Shown here piece after piece: positions 26,001-37,247 of a DNA stretch of 64,000 nucleotides; the first letter of the stretch is position 1; the number at the start of each line of letters is the position of its first letter. Under the pieces are notes generated by a model, which was not told the DNA's origin, did not search any database, and saw nothing but the letters and a program-made list of their open reading frames with translations. This stretch comes from Cheilinus undulatus (lineage: Eukaryota > Chordata > Actinopteri > Labriformes > Labridae). The stretch spans positions 19,946,329 through 20,010,328 of the forward strand of contig NC_054877.1 in the NCBI RefSeq assembly GCF_018320785.1, given 5' to 3'. A program made the position numbers and the translations under genes.

Positions 26001-29000
26001 GATCACAGAATTCTACCTTTTGAACATAGTCGTGTGTCTCACTCAGATTAGCAGCTATTATTTTAAATATTGAGAAGGCTGTTTACTTATCTCGTGATAA
26101 AGTATATACAGGGTTTCTGCAGATCCTTGAAAAGTCTTAATTTTAAATTGCACGTTTGAAATTTAAGTCCTTAAAAAGTCTTAAAAAGTCTGATTTTTCC
26201 AGCGAGAGGCCTTACATTTTAGAAGGTACTTTGACTGAGACATTTCCTTATCCAATGTATTTTTTCTAGCCAACCTTATTTGAGTCTAATCATCTTCCTC
26301 CACAAACTGTTGCAGAAGTATCCTCCATAATTCAGTGTTGGATGTTCTACATTTCCTCTCTGATTTGATCTGACTCTCTGGGATTTAATAATCTCTGTAC
26401 TGTTGTGATACACTGGCCCACTTCTCTGACATCTGGGCTACCAGGTCACACACTTAAAAATTCTTGCAGTTCACACTTATTTGATGGGTAAAAACATTAT
26501 TCTGCTTTGTAATAAAAGTGAGAATCAGCTCAGCACACCTGATAGTATATGTTATTCTAGATATAAACATAAGCTTGTAGATAAAATAGAGGCATTGAAT
26601 GTGCCAGAAATTATCAAATTTGGGACCAAAAAAACTTATTTTGTCTTTTACCATGTGACTTTTAATAAACAGGAAATTAAATCAGATAATTCAGCCCTGG
26701 TCCAGTTAACTGGGAAATCACACATACCTTTGATTGTTTACCTGATCTGAGAAAAGCAAAAACACTTTTTGTGTGGTAGAGGGTATTAAATTGGATTTTG
26801 AAAGTTTTAGAAACCCTGTATATAATAATAGAAGTGTTAACATTATTTTTTGCTAACTAGAAGACCTTTTGGGAATAAAAGAAACCTCTTTTTAATACCT
26901 TAAAATATTAGTGGTCAGCAAGGAATTTCTTGGTTCAAATTGAGATTGGACAGGGCTTTTCTGAGTGAAATTTTTCATGTTCTCTGATGCATATTTTTCT
27001 CTTGGCACTTAGGCTTCATCCACAAATCAAAGACTTGCTTCTTAGGTTAACTTGTGACTCTAAATTGCCCATGAGAGTGAGTGTGAGCATGACTAGTTGT
27101 TTGTCTCTTTATTGTCAGCCTCCTGCCCAATGACAGGTTGGGACCAGCTTTAGCACCCCTCAAGACTCTGATACATGACCAGTTAAATACTCAGTAACAG
27201 GTTGTGGGAATTAATTTGAAATGACAAATACAAACAATGACTAGCTTACAGTCTAAAAGACAAAAACAGAGTAACATGTTCCCACTGACAGCAGTAAATC
27301 ATATTAACTGAAAACTGGTATCAAGTGTAGCAGATTTTATGAGGACTTTCACCACTATTGTATTAAAGATGAGCAACAAGGTTTGAACATCTTTCCACAG
27401 AGTTGCATGAGGACAAAAATAACAGTGATGTCTGTTTCCCTCCCAGGTATAACGTGGGGTAAAGTGGTGTCCATGTATGCAGTAGCCGGAGCCCTGGCAG
27501 TGGATTGTGTCAGACAAGGCTATCCAACCACCGTCCATGTCTTAGTGGACAGTCTGGGCCAGTTTGTACGCAAGTTTCTGGTTCCCTGGCTGAAGAGACG
27601 GGGAGGATGGGTAAGCTTTCATTGCTGAGTGATCATGGTTACATAATGCATCTTTTCTCAGCATTCACATGTTGCTGGTTGTTATGGAAATCCTTTCAAC
27701 ATGACAATTTGATAAAGATATTATCCAAACACTGAGATGAGAAGAAGACACAGGAGACTCCGATGGTTTATGTTGAACGGTTTCCTTAGTCTTAGTAAAG
27801 GAGAAATAGTGATACCAATGTAATGTGTAGTTGAAGCCAGATTTCTAACGAAGGCCTAGTAGTTCACCCTTTTATGCATTTTGGCCACCCTTAACATTGA
27901 TCATAAACTCAAAATATGACTACACAGAATTCACTGATTGACGTCAAGTGTTAAGATGTTCTGGAGTTGGATCGTCTCTATGAAAGAGCCTACTCCTGAC
28001 CTTACAGTTCGACCAGGGGCTTTGAAGTAACTTAACCATCCCTCAATATATTGGTGGAGACACAGAAATATTAGAAGTTTCCTTAACACTGTTGCTTGGT
28101 TAATATGACACCTTCTAAATATTTCCCATTTCAGCAATTTTACTGTGAGCATTAGCATGCTAATGATGGCACTTGTTAGTGTAAAGGAAGGTGTGAAAAT
28201 GTACATCCATACCAAAGTGGTCAGGTGTTGAGTGAACAGCTCACACACTGCAGGGCTCAAGTGCTCAAATTATTTATCTCACTAAAGTGACATTTCAAGG
28301 ACTGCTGGTCTTCATCAGACTTATAGGATCAGATATGGCTTGTGAATATTTCAAGCTATTGGTGTCCTTTGATTTTCAGCCTAGTGTCTTCTTGATGAGT
28401 CAGATTGGGAACTTTCTGAACATTTTTAAGCAAAAATGCTTGCTTTAGATATCCCTTGTGAGTTTCTTAGGCCAACTATTTTGAATTAAACCGCCTCCAG
28501 GCAGGAAGCATGTTACTCACTGAAACATGCTTCCCCAGATTTTCTTGCAAGTAGTTCTTTCAGCTTTGAGATAAATATGTTCACCAGCTCAGCACAATGT
28601 GTACCTTTTAGACTACACTAGAAAAGTCCAGATACCTTTGTAACTTTGCAATTAATTTTTGAAATAGCCCAAACTAGCTCCTTCATTGTTACTTATTACA
28701 GAAGCTTTGCCCATACAGGGCTTCTCCACTATGACTTTTGGCCATGCCGATCCAAACCAAGCCATGCTGATTTAGTTTTCCATCACCAGTTTGACCACAC
28801 CGGGCTATGCTGAGCCACAGTCAGAATGCTCCTGCTCTGGTATATTTAATATTTAACGCCAACTCAAAATGCAGCGCCATGAGCTCTAGACGTGCCCTCA
28901 AATGGGTAACTTGGTTGTGGTGGAAAACCAAATCTGCTGCCCTGTTGGGCTGCCATGCTGAGTCAAACCAAGTAGAGCCAAGCTGCTCAATGTAATGGAA

Positions 29001-32000
29001 AACCCTATTTGTGATTCAACAACATATTAGCATACTAACTAAGCACATACCCCAAGGGCTGTAGCAACCTCACAGAGACATTAAGAAGCCAGTAGACTCT
29101 TAGGTTAATTTACCAAGATTGGATTGTGTTCAATTATTGAAGCAAGCAAGCAAACAAAGTGACATAACGACAGCAGAATTAAACATTAAAAGCCAGTTTA
29201 AAAAGATGAGAAAATAAATATGTATATAGGTTTTATGTATGACAGGTCACGTGTTATGAACCCTTATTACAAATTTCAGTGAAATAAAACTTCTCCAAAT
29301 TTATAAAATTTCAAAATCATGAAAAATGAGGCAGTAAAAGGATGGTTTGGGTATGTGTGTTGAAAGAGCTGAAGCCACGCCCACTCAGGAGAAATACGAT
29401 CCTCTCAAATTTAAAAAATGTTTCAATGGAACATGAATGGAGGAAAGCATTCACACCATTATCCTGCCCCTTGACCTTTTGAACAGAGCGCAGCTGCCTG
29501 ACTCTGTGCCAGAGAAGAGACAAAGTCCTTTTTTCTGGCTCAAATCTCTGTTATGTTATTTTCAATGATCCATAGGCCACTGTGGCTGATAGATTTGGCA
29601 AATTTACCTCACAATGAACAAAAAAAAAACCCCAGCAATTAATGACTGTTAACTTTCAATAAAGGCAGTGACATCAGCTAACAACAAACTGCACTGAGAT
29701 TAACTGCTTGGTGATTTTCTATTGTAGCGTTAGAAGGCCGGGGTCATTCCCGGCTGTAGGGTCGTGACATCACCAGCCCACATATTTTGCCTTGCCACAT
29801 TAAACCCAGCCAGGAAAGAGGTGAACAACTTTCTAATGGTCTAAATCCAAAATTCAGTCACATGTAGATCTCAGTGTTTTCACATTTACAGCAACCTTAT
29901 TCCAACATGTCTAGTGTGTTAAGACAAAAATTTTAACTTTACAGGGTCTTTAAAGTCTAGTCTGTAACTGCTGTTCTGCTCCACTCACTCTCGCCTGCTA
30001 CTCTTGCCTGGTAAAAAGCGGGTGGTACCTCCATAACAACAGGGGCCTAAGTCATGAGCCCAACTCTGCTCTTCTGTTGTCCCCTGATGGTGGAATTAAC
30101 CCAACTCCATTCAACCTGTGGAGTCCTTTTCTATTTTTAAGAGAAAGCTAAAGACCCGGCTCTTTGAGAGCCATACACCATACACTCAGCTAGACTCTTC
30201 TCCTCTGTTGTCTTACGTTAATGACTAGTTGTTTCATTGCTGATAACCAAAATAAAACCTAACCAAACAAAAAGCTTCTATACTCCATGTGCATTGCCTT
30301 TAGCACTGCATAGCAGCATCTTTGTCTAACTGGACTTGAGGCACTTTGTGGCACTTACTTATGTTGTTTGCTCCTGTCTAGATCTCAGCTTGTGTTGTAC
30401 TTGCTCTCAGATGTACATTGTTTTGGACAAAAGCATCTGCTGAATGACACTGTAACATTTCTGTGCATGAATGATACTTCAGCCCAAACACTCACCTAAA
30501 GTGAGCATGTAAGTGCAGTTTGCTTTCGTCTTGTGTCTGATTGTTAAGAGGAGCTGTCTGCACTTTTATTCTCTGCTCTGCTGTCATGTTGACCGAGCTC
30601 ACTTCTGTCCATATATAGATGTGAAACTGGAAGGAGAGGAAGGAGCTCTCTGTCTAGTTTATAGCAAAGCCTAAACTTGACAGATGTGATCCCAGTATCA
30701 CTATCTGAACTGCAGCTTCCTTCCTGGACTGAGTCAGAAGGAGCAGCTGGTGCAGATATAAAACATCTCATCCCATTCTGTGTAAAGGCCACACACGTGA
30801 AAATAGTTTGACGCCATCTGGCCAAGGGTGCATCCTGACTGATTAAACCCCTGCTGTAATATTTGTATGCAAATATTATTACACACAGTATCTACAGATA
30901 TTTTTACTTACTAGGTCAAACAAAGTGTCAGAGTATTGCTTTTGTCATGCTGCAGTCATCACCAGCTCACTGTGGATTCAGATAATATTACTTTAAGCAG
31001 TGTTTGGCTCAGTGCTGGTGTTTATTAGTAAAATGGTTAATACAAAAAGGGCCACAACAATAGAAAACGAAAAATTTGCCCCATGATATGAATGAAAGCT
31101 TCTCAAATGTCATGTCAAAAGCCCAAAGGTACCAGCATGTTTTTTGCTTTGTTGCCTAGATTGGGTAGATGTCAAAACATTTCTCCTTTTGTAAAATGTT
31201 ACTTTCTCAGAAGCCATTAAGGCTCAGGCAGTCTTTTATGAATATACCCCTTTAAGGCTGTCTTATTTTTGATTTTTACTTTTTATTTAATTTATTTTCT
31301 AACCTAATGAGGGATAATGATTCACTGGATCTGAATATCTTCAGTACCAAGAGAATGTACAATTAAAATGCTATTCTTTAGGTCTGTGGACCAATAACAT
31401 AGAAATATGGAGAGATAATACACATATTTTTTGTACAAGAATATATTTTGTATTAAAACTAGTTATAATATACACTGCTTTCCACATTATTAAGCAAACG
31501 ACTTTTTTCTCATATTTTCCTAAATATTAATGCAAATGACAGAGTATTTTTCAACTCATCAGCCATTAGAGCATAATTCAAAATGTTTTTGAACAAACTT
31601 CATAATGATAACCGTTATTTAAAAAAAAAAATAAAACCCTCAAAATGCACTTTTCCACATGTTCTACATTATTAAGCAGGCCACAGGCTTCAAGCATACA
31701 GGAAAGAAAAAGGATCTCTCTGCTGCCGAAAAGTGTCAAATAGTGTAATGCCTTGGACAAGGAATGAAAACATTAGATATTTCATGAAAAATTAATCATG
31801 ATCATTGTACTGTGAAGGAATTTGTGGCTGATTCAGAGCACAGATGGGTTCGTGCAGATAAAGGCATAATGAGGAAGGTTTCTGCTAGACAAATTCATCA
31901 GATTAAGAGAGCAGATGCTAAAATGCCATTACAAAGCAGCAAACAGGTATTTGAAGCTGCTGGTGCCTCTGGAGTCCCACCAACCTCAAGGTGTAGGATC

Positions 32001-33261
32001 CTCCAGAGGCTTGCAGTCGTGCATAAGCCTAATATTCAGCCGCCCGATCCAATTCTCACAAGCAGAAACAGTTGCAGTGGGCCCAGAAATACATGAAGAC
32101 TCATTTTCAAACAGTCTTGTTGACTGATGATTGCCATGCAACCCTGGATGGTCCAGATGGAGGAGTAGTGGATGGTTGGTGGACGGCCACCGTGTCCCAA
32201 CAAGGCTGTAACGTCAGCAAGGAGGGGGTGGAGTCCTGTTTTGGGCCGGATTCATGAGGAGAGAGCTGGTAGGCCCCTTTAAGGTCCCTGAAGGTGTGGA
32301 AATGACCTCCGCAAAGTATATAGAGTTTCTGACTGACCACTTTCTTCCCTGGTTAAAAAAAAGAACAGCAGTTCGATCTGTAGCACAATTTTCTTCAAGC
32401 ATGACAATGCTCCATCTCATGCTGCAAAGAATACCTCTGTGTCATTGGCTGCTATGGGCATAAAAGGAGAGAAACTCATGGTGTGGCCCCCATCCTCCTC
32501 TGACCTCAACCCTACTGAGAACCTTTGGAGCATCCTCAAGCTAAAGATCTATGAGGGTGGACGCAGTTCACATCAAAACTCACAAATTCAGTGGATGCAA
32601 GAATTGTGAAGGAGATATCAAAAAAGGGCTCCTATGTTAACATGGAACTTGGCCTGTTAAGATGTTTTTGGTTGAAATAGCTTTTGATTTCAGTGAATAT
32701 GACCTCCTAATGTTACAAATTTAACAAATGACCATTTTCAGTTCTTTACAACAGATAAAATGTTTTAAAACTCTGTTGTGCATAATAATGCGGAAAAGTG
32801 CAATTTGAGGTTTTTATTTTTTTTTAAATAATTTTTGTCATTATGAAGTTCAAAAACATTTGAATTATGCTCTAACGGCTGATGACTTAAAAAATACTCT
32901 GACAGTCATTTGCATTAATATTTAGGAAAATATGAGAAAAATGTCATTTGCTTAATAATGTGGAAAGCGGTGTAAGCTTTGCGAGTTGGTAAATGAACCC
33001 CTGCACCCCTTGTAACTTCCCACTTATATTTGATTACACCTTCCTACTCTGATATTTTCTGTTTATCTGGATAAAGTAAACATTAAAGTTAATGTGTATT
33101 TCATTGAGTTTAATGTTAAATCTTTCTTTCCTCAGGTGGAGATAACAAAATGTGTGGTAAAGAAAGATCTAACGCCTGAACAGCACTGGCTGTCGTCTAG
33201 CATCGACTCCCTGAAGTATTTCCTCACTACAGTCTACGTCTACATCATGAAGGAGCAGTGA
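17017..33261 (+). CDS. bok: BCL2-related ovarian killer (BOK), complete
   Basis: Four coding exons: 17017-17239, 20046-20174, 27447-27610, 33136-33261. Phases agree, giving 213 aa (human 212). BOK is a BAX/BAK-like pro-apoptotic protein of ER and mitochondrial membranes, controlled by proteasomal turnover. The N-terminus MEVLRKSSVFAAEVLDVFDR is almost that of human BOK. The BH4-like region is about residues 8-43. BH3 with LGDEL is about 64-80 and is split by intron 1. BH1 with TWGKVVSMYAVAGALAV starts near 120. BH2 with WLKRRGGW ends at 172, exactly at intron 3. The C-terminal hydrophobic segment YFLTTVYVYIM is followed by KEQ and the stop. The acceptor at 16911 gives a 105-nt leader in the first coding exon. 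Introns are 2.8, 7.3 and 5.5 kb, all carrying repeats. No damage is seen. Confidence 0.96.
17376..18174. mobile_element. Element with about 80-bp imperfect inverted ends, in bok intron 1
   Basis: The left end ('gctggttatgaaacagactg...ttctttatgagcaacagaaa') is the reverse complement, at roughly three positions in four, of the right end near 18090-18174 ('...tctgtttcatgaccagctata...'). The interior includes 'ggtgctacatcgatactttta' and 'attgggggtgttggtact' stretches and no coding capacity. A related solo end is at 3768-3850. The class is unknown. Confidence 0.5.
18398..19032. mobile_element. MITE-like element with 'agggctga' ends, split by a SINE
   Basis: Left end 'agggctgaccgatttgggg' and right end 'ttaattgcccagtccta' are imperfect inverted repeats. 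The interior parallels the copy at 25378-25862: 'attctatattataac', 'caatattatgcagattaaacta', 'ctgcaattattttg', 'gttgcattgaaggg'. This copy is about 150 bp longer because it carries the SINE at 18708-18884. Confidence 0.6.
18708..18884 (-). mobile_element. tRNA-derived SINE with target-site duplication
   Basis: On the minus strand: a tRNA-like head 'gatggcccagtggtccaagg', a B-box-like 'gggttaaagtcc', a body with 'tctctccaccactctctcatccc', and a poly-A-type tail (T-rich at 18708-18735 on plus). It is flanked by a 12-bp direct repeat with one mismatch (GTGCATAACATT at 18696-18707, GTACATAACATT at 18885-18896). The related element at 25378-25862 has a single such site near 25741-25750 and no SINE. 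Confidence 0.75.
19130..19290 (+). repeat. tRNA-derived SINE, plus strand
   Basis: B-box-like 'ggttcaaatctga', body 'ctcatgtcatttcctactctctctcacc' and tail 'tatccactgtcctac...acaaaggcatgaaagcgcaaaat' match, in order, the body of the minus-strand SINEs in this window. The tRNA head is degraded. Confidence 0.6.
20770..21000 (+). repeat. Interspersed repeat, plus orientation
   Basis: 'cttttgtttgga', 'cacttatttgggataagt', 'gtaggaagt', 'gatgatggaccacaagaa' and 'actactagaaatttcc' match the reverse complement of 39720-40095 in the same order. The two are copies of one unclassified family in opposite orientations. Confidence 0.6.
20930..21650. repeat. Degenerate AT-rich tandem array in bok intron 2
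   Basis: Loose repeats of a roughly 30-40 bp unit built on 'aaattccccaaaatttcc'. One longer sub-unit ('ggttttgagaaatttccttcaaaactactagaa') recurs at 20940 and 21297. A (CA)n run lies at 21342-21362. The array continues directly from the 3' side of the interspersed repeat at 20770. No gene is visible. Confidence 0.6.
22320..22620 (+). mobile_element. tRNA-derived SINE, second family, plus strand
   Basis: A tRNA-like head 'gtggctcagtgggtagagtc' is followed by a B-box-like 'gggtttaatcgca'. The body contains 'ggagtgaatgggtaagtgtgacc' and the tail 'tacaagctcaagtccatttgg'. The same head, body and tail occur in reverse at 34480-34815. Confidence 0.7.
22640..25370 (+). other. bok: Part of bok intron 2 without recognised elements
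   Basis: No exon, RNA gene or repeat family was recognised. A 140-codon open frame at 24243-24665 (plus) has no recognisable domain and an ordinary residue mix for random reading; it is not annotated as a gene. Confidence 0.5.
25378..25862. mobile_element. MITE-like element with 'agggctga' ends, SINE-free copy
   Basis: Begins 'agggctgaacgatatgc' and ends 'ttaattgccaagcccta', imperfect inverted repeats. About 485 bp. It shares interior landmarks with the copy at 18398-19032 but lacks the SINE there. No coding capacity. Confidence 0.6.
26109..26821. mobile_element. MITE-like element with 'cagggttt' ends
   Basis: Left end 'cagggtttctgcagatccttgaaaag' and right end 'ttttgaaagttttagaaaccctg' are inverted. 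Inside the left end is a run of 'ccttaaaaagtcttaaaaagtc' type typical of fish hAT-like non-autonomous elements. About 710 bp with no transposase seen. Confidence 0.55.
27020..27200 (+). repeat. Interspersed repeat fragment upstream of bok exon 3
   Basis: 'ctctaaattgcccatgagagtgagtgtgagcatg' through 'tgtctctttattgtcagcctcctg' and 'ttgggaccagctttagcacccc' follows the order of a dispersed repeat common in teleost introns. Heavily diverged; class not assigned. Confidence 0.45.
28717..29008. mobile_element. MITE with 'cagggctt...' and 'ggaaaaccct' ends, bok intron 3
   Basis: Left 'cagggcttctccactatgac' and right 'gctcaatgtaatggaaaaccct' are imperfect inverted ends. The interior is a string of 'gccatgctga', 'ccgggctatgctgagcc' and 'aaaccaagtagagccaagc' motifs, as in known fish MITEs with 'ggaaaa' ends. 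About 290 bp, non-coding. Confidence 0.5.
30050..30465 (+). mobile_element. LINE 3' end in bok intron 3
   Basis: A plus-strand frame reads FKRKLKTRLFESHTPYTQL followed by DSSPLLSYVND and a stop. This is the usual C-terminus of a fish non-LTR reverse-transcriptase ORF. It is followed by a 3' tail with 'ctcagcttgtgttgtact' and 'gacaaaagcatctgctgaatgac', which resembles the tails of many fish LINEs. 5'-truncated; the exact family is not named. Confidence 0.65.
31473..32972 (+). mobile_element. Tc1/mariner transposon, about 1.5 kb, inactive
   Basis: Long inverted ends of about 200 bp: left 'cactgctttccacattatt', right the reverse complement with one early mismatch. They are flanked by TA on both sides (31471-31472, 32973-32974), the Tc1/mariner target. 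The plus strand carries transposase remains: a DNA-binding part with VSARQIHQIKRADAKMPLQ, then TDDCHATLDGPDGGVVDGWW, then KHDNAPSHAAKNTS (second Asp of the DDE triad), then SSDLNPTENLWSILKLKIYE (third acidic residue). These lie in different frames with several breaks, so the copy cannot make transposase. It lies in bok intron 3, same strand as the gene. Confidence 0.85.
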
Positions 33262-35795
33262 AGAGACAAGACCTATCGTGACGGAGTCATTGTTTGATAT
33301 GAGATTTATAATCTCAGATTTATCATTAAAACAATGGGAGCGATGTTCATACTTCATGAGGGACTGGACCTGCCTGCAGCTAACAGTATGTCGCTGAATG
33401 TCCATCATTGAATGTTTCATCAGCATCATGTGCATGCCATGTTGGCGTGTTAAAGTCTGGCAGTGATTGCTTTTCATCCAGAGAGCAGTTACGCTGATAT
33501 TTAAGTGTCAGTCCACCACTTCTGCATATATTCATAGCTGTGCAGTAAACCACGCTTCTGCATTGTGGTACCTGTAATGTATGATGCTGTTCAGGTTGTT
33601 TGCACTCCTGAGGTAAACTGTTTGATGCTTCACATCATGTTTGTCTCAGAATATAAACCCGAAGGGCACACTTCTGTATAAAGCATACATATTTAGTCGA
33701 CCAGGTTTCTGATGATGAGACAAAGGTATTTAACCCATCATGTGGTCTGATGCACCAGCTTAACTTGTATCTATATCTTATGTATAAGTTCTGCTGAAAC
33801 TAGTTATGTTCTAACTTATGTTGTGTCGTTGTTTGGTTGCACCATGAAGATGCAAAGGTTCTCTTAACTAGGATTCATAACGTCCAAACTAACCAAAGTC
33901 TTGTTGCAGAGATGATATTTTCACTTAATTTATATTCTGTACATGACATGAGATATACAGTATTTCCCATCCACCTGCGGGACAACTCATGGACAGTATT
34001 TGGTAAGGGCAGAACCTTTCACAATCAAACTTGGAGGGTGACTGGATGAGCATTCTGTCTGTCACATTCATTACGGGGCAATCAGAGCAACAAAACATTT
34101 GATGAAGTTAACTAGCGAGCTTGACAGGCAACCATTACTTTTTCACTATCAGTGGAGCCGGTTGGTGAATTCTTCTCACCGAAGCCAATCAGAGCAAAAA
34201 TGTTTCCTGCTGAGAAAAGCTTCCAGTGTGGCTCTTTGTTCTTCATTTAACAAAGAAACATTTGTTAACTTCTTATAAAACTACCTCTATAGCTTTAACC
34301 ACACTGATTTCTCCACTGGCCGCCACTGTTTACTGGCTTACTGGCTTGTAGTTACTCCTCTAATGAAGCTGATTGGTCTCTGGCAGGGAACAAGTGTTTC
34401 AGCCTAAAGCTTTGTAAGATGAATCCACCTGATGACAGACCTGGAATCTATCCAGTCTATCTGCTCTGAAAACATTTGGTTAATGGACTTACAATGGACT
34501 TGAGCTTTTAGAAAGCTTTTCTAATCGTCTGACTACTCGCAGCCCTTTTTATACCGGAGGTTGCTCCTACCCATTCATACCCATTTACTCCACCTTCAGA
34601 CACTGATGGTGAAGGCTGCTATGTAAAGTGGCCATGAGTATTAGCATACAAATGCATTTATATGGCCACTGATGCAGCAGTGGGAGTAACATGAGGTTAA
34701 GTGTCTTGCCCAAGGACACGTTGACATGTGCCTAAAGGAGCTGGGGATTGAACCCCTGACCTTCTGGTTGGGAGACGACCGACTCTACCTATAGAGCCAA
34801 GGTTGCCCCACATTTGACCAGTCAGCATTTTTTAGTGGTGTTTGCAGCTCGAACCAGATTGTCTCTGAACCAACTAAAGGCTGACAGTTAACAGCAGTTC
34901 ATCAACAAACTGTAACTAAAGCCAACTGCATAAACCTACAGCCAGTGTAAAATAACGACAGTGATACCAAGTGGTGAAATGGTCAATAATAAGAGGTATT
35001 TCAACAGTATGTTATTGTTAGACAGTGGAAATTATCTCCATTGAAAGGAAATGAAAGCTCAAATCCCGAGAAAGTCATCACATATTTCTGAAGGTGGCAT
35101 TAGAACGCGCTGCTGGTATCAAACAGTTGGTAAAACCAGCTCTTTGTCATCCTCCAAGTTATCCCACCTCTTAAAAAACTATCACCAAAGAAAGAGTACT
35201 TTACACCTACTAGGAGGTAGGTTTAGGATTTAAGTTTTACCCTGCGTTAAAACCATCTCAGCTGGTGCAACACCTCAAATGTAAGCAAGCATAAACATGT
35301 TAGAATTTGTGTTCAAACTAGACTCATTCCAACAGATACAGAGCTGGTGTAACCCATGGCTGGAGTTAAAACCTGAGAGTCCATCCTCTGTAATATGTGT
35401 CCACTGGTTACACTTCATGAGTTTGATTTATTACTTTATTGTACCTCACCAAAGCATAACAGTGTTGTGACCCATTAAACTCTCAGCTATACAAGAGACA
35501 CAGCTGAACTACCGAAGTCACTTTTTCCCCATTTTTTTGCCAAAGAACAGAAGGACAGAGGAGTTGTGTGCAATGCATCCATGTATTCTAGAGGTGTTGA
35601 TTTCATTTTTAATCTGTAAATAGTTTATGATTTTATTTTTCTATGTCGAAGAATTTTAACTGTTGAAGCCGCTACAGTATGAAGACAGGATGATTGTTTG
35701 GTATGCCTGATGGTTGTCAAGTTCAGAGTGTAATTTATAAATGTGTGTCTGAATGTTTTTTATTGAATCACAATAAACTTACTATCTGTACCCAT
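33262..35795 (+). other. bok: bok 3' untranslated region with poly(A) signal
   Basis: AATAAA at 35772-35777 is the first well-placed signal in the ordinary 3' position, giving a roughly 2.5-kb UTR. The region holds a reversed tRNA-derived SINE (34480-34815). The length is an inference; earlier cleavage is possible. Confidence 0.5.
34480..34815 (-). mobile_element. tRNA-derived SINE, second family, minus strand
   Basis: On the minus strand: head 'ggctctataggtagagtcgg', B-box-like 'gggttcaatcccca', body 'ggtgaatgaatgggt'-like motifs with 'tactcatggccac', and tail 'agctcaagtccattgtaag'. It is the same family as 22320-22620. It lies within the presumed bok 3' UTR. Confidence 0.7.
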
Positions 35796-35799
35796 GTAT

Positions 35800-36505
35800 T
35801 TTGTTGATTATTTATAGTCACTTCTAATAGGGATTCATAAACTATGCCATGCCCAGGATCCTTATCCAGCTGTAGCATCTGGTGGGGACCCTGTCTTACA
35901 TGATTGCTAACCTTCCTTTGCACACTCAGAGACAAATATTAAAAATGTTATCACTCAACTTGTTAATATTTCCTCATTTTCAGCAACAACGAGTTATCTT
36001 GTTAATTTATTTACTTTTGTCTTTTTGTAAACAGTCACACTCTGTCAAATGTAAAATAGTATTTTTTTTCTTGTTATTCAGTCATCAGTCTTTCTTGTGT
36101 TGTAAAGTCTCACAGCCAAGTCGTAATCACTCTGGTTACTTGGTGAACTTTATTTTTACAAGTTTTTCCATATCAGGAGAAGGTGGAATAAGAGTTTTTA
36201 CTGGTACATAAACTTCCTAACACCATTGCCATGCATAGTGGCTGCTTGATTTTGATTAGACAAAGTGACGTAATTTTTTTAAAGATTGGTCCAAAACAAC
36301 ACAGACTTTAAACTGCAGTGACAAACACACTGAAAGAGATATAAACATCTTTTTGCTACATAGCTGATTTTTACTTTTACTTCAACTTTTCACACCCCCT
36401 GAATTTATAAGGAGAGTAAAATGACTTAAAAATTATAATCTAATGTAGCCGATCACCACAACAAAGAAACAGGCAACTGACAGACATGAACAAAACTTTT
36501 TCATA
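35800..36505. other. Intergenic gap between the convergent bok and nitrobindin genes
   Basis: About 0.7 kb, AT-rich, between the two inferred transcript ends. No gene or repeat was recognised. Confidence 0.5.
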
Positions 36506-36509
36506 GGCA

Positions 36510-37247
36510 TTAGGGAATCTCAAAAGTTTGCATTTATTACCTTTTATTACAAGCATGTTTACAATAAGCAGACAATTCCTCTAAACATTTCCCCTCAAAA
36601 CTCTTAAAAACAGTGCATTTGGCTTATGGATACAGCAGCAACTTCAGCTTTCCATCATATAATAGTGCAATGAAAGCCAAATATAAGAGAAATTCAAACT
36701 AATTTATCAGTGCGTTCTAAGCTTTACAGCTCTGTGGTTAGATATCTGGACAGTATATATTTGGAGAACAAAAGAAGGCTTAGCAAGCCGTATCCATTCA
36801 GTTGGCAAACTTAATGTAAGTGCAAATTTTAAACTTTTTGGGAATTTTTAAAATTAAAGATCCCCTGTTGTGTTTTAGATAAGCAGTGCTATTGGTATGT
36901 CTTTTTTCTATCTTATACATCAGGTAAGAGTGTTAAAAAGCTGAATACCTTTAGATTTTTTGAGTGATCAGTAAAATTTTGTCACATGATCTTCAGCAGT
37001 GCTGAACAAAAGGCTTCAGAACTTTAAAGCATTTTGGATGACATTATAAGAGGTTATTTTTTAGTTTATTTACTTTAAGTTACTAAGCTTACCTCTCACC
37101 ATGATATGATTATAGTAGTGCATTTCTTTGCATTTGATTACCATACAGCCTGAGCGCTACTGCTACTGTGATTGTGTTTCATTATTGTCATTTTTCATTC
37201 TTTGTGAAGTTATTTCTATATTGAAGGACACCTTCCAGTCTGATGAG
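36510..37247 (-). other. thap4: 3' untranslated region of the nitrobindin gene
   Basis: Two minus-strand AATAAA hexamers (at 36548-36543 and 36538-36533) lie about 700 nt past the stop. They are the likely end signals and point toward the bok 3' end. Confidence 0.5.

Noticed and set aside
34740-34815. tRNA gene-like sequence on the minus strand
   Set aside because: It is the head of the reversed SINE copy; the same body and tail follow as at 22320-22620.
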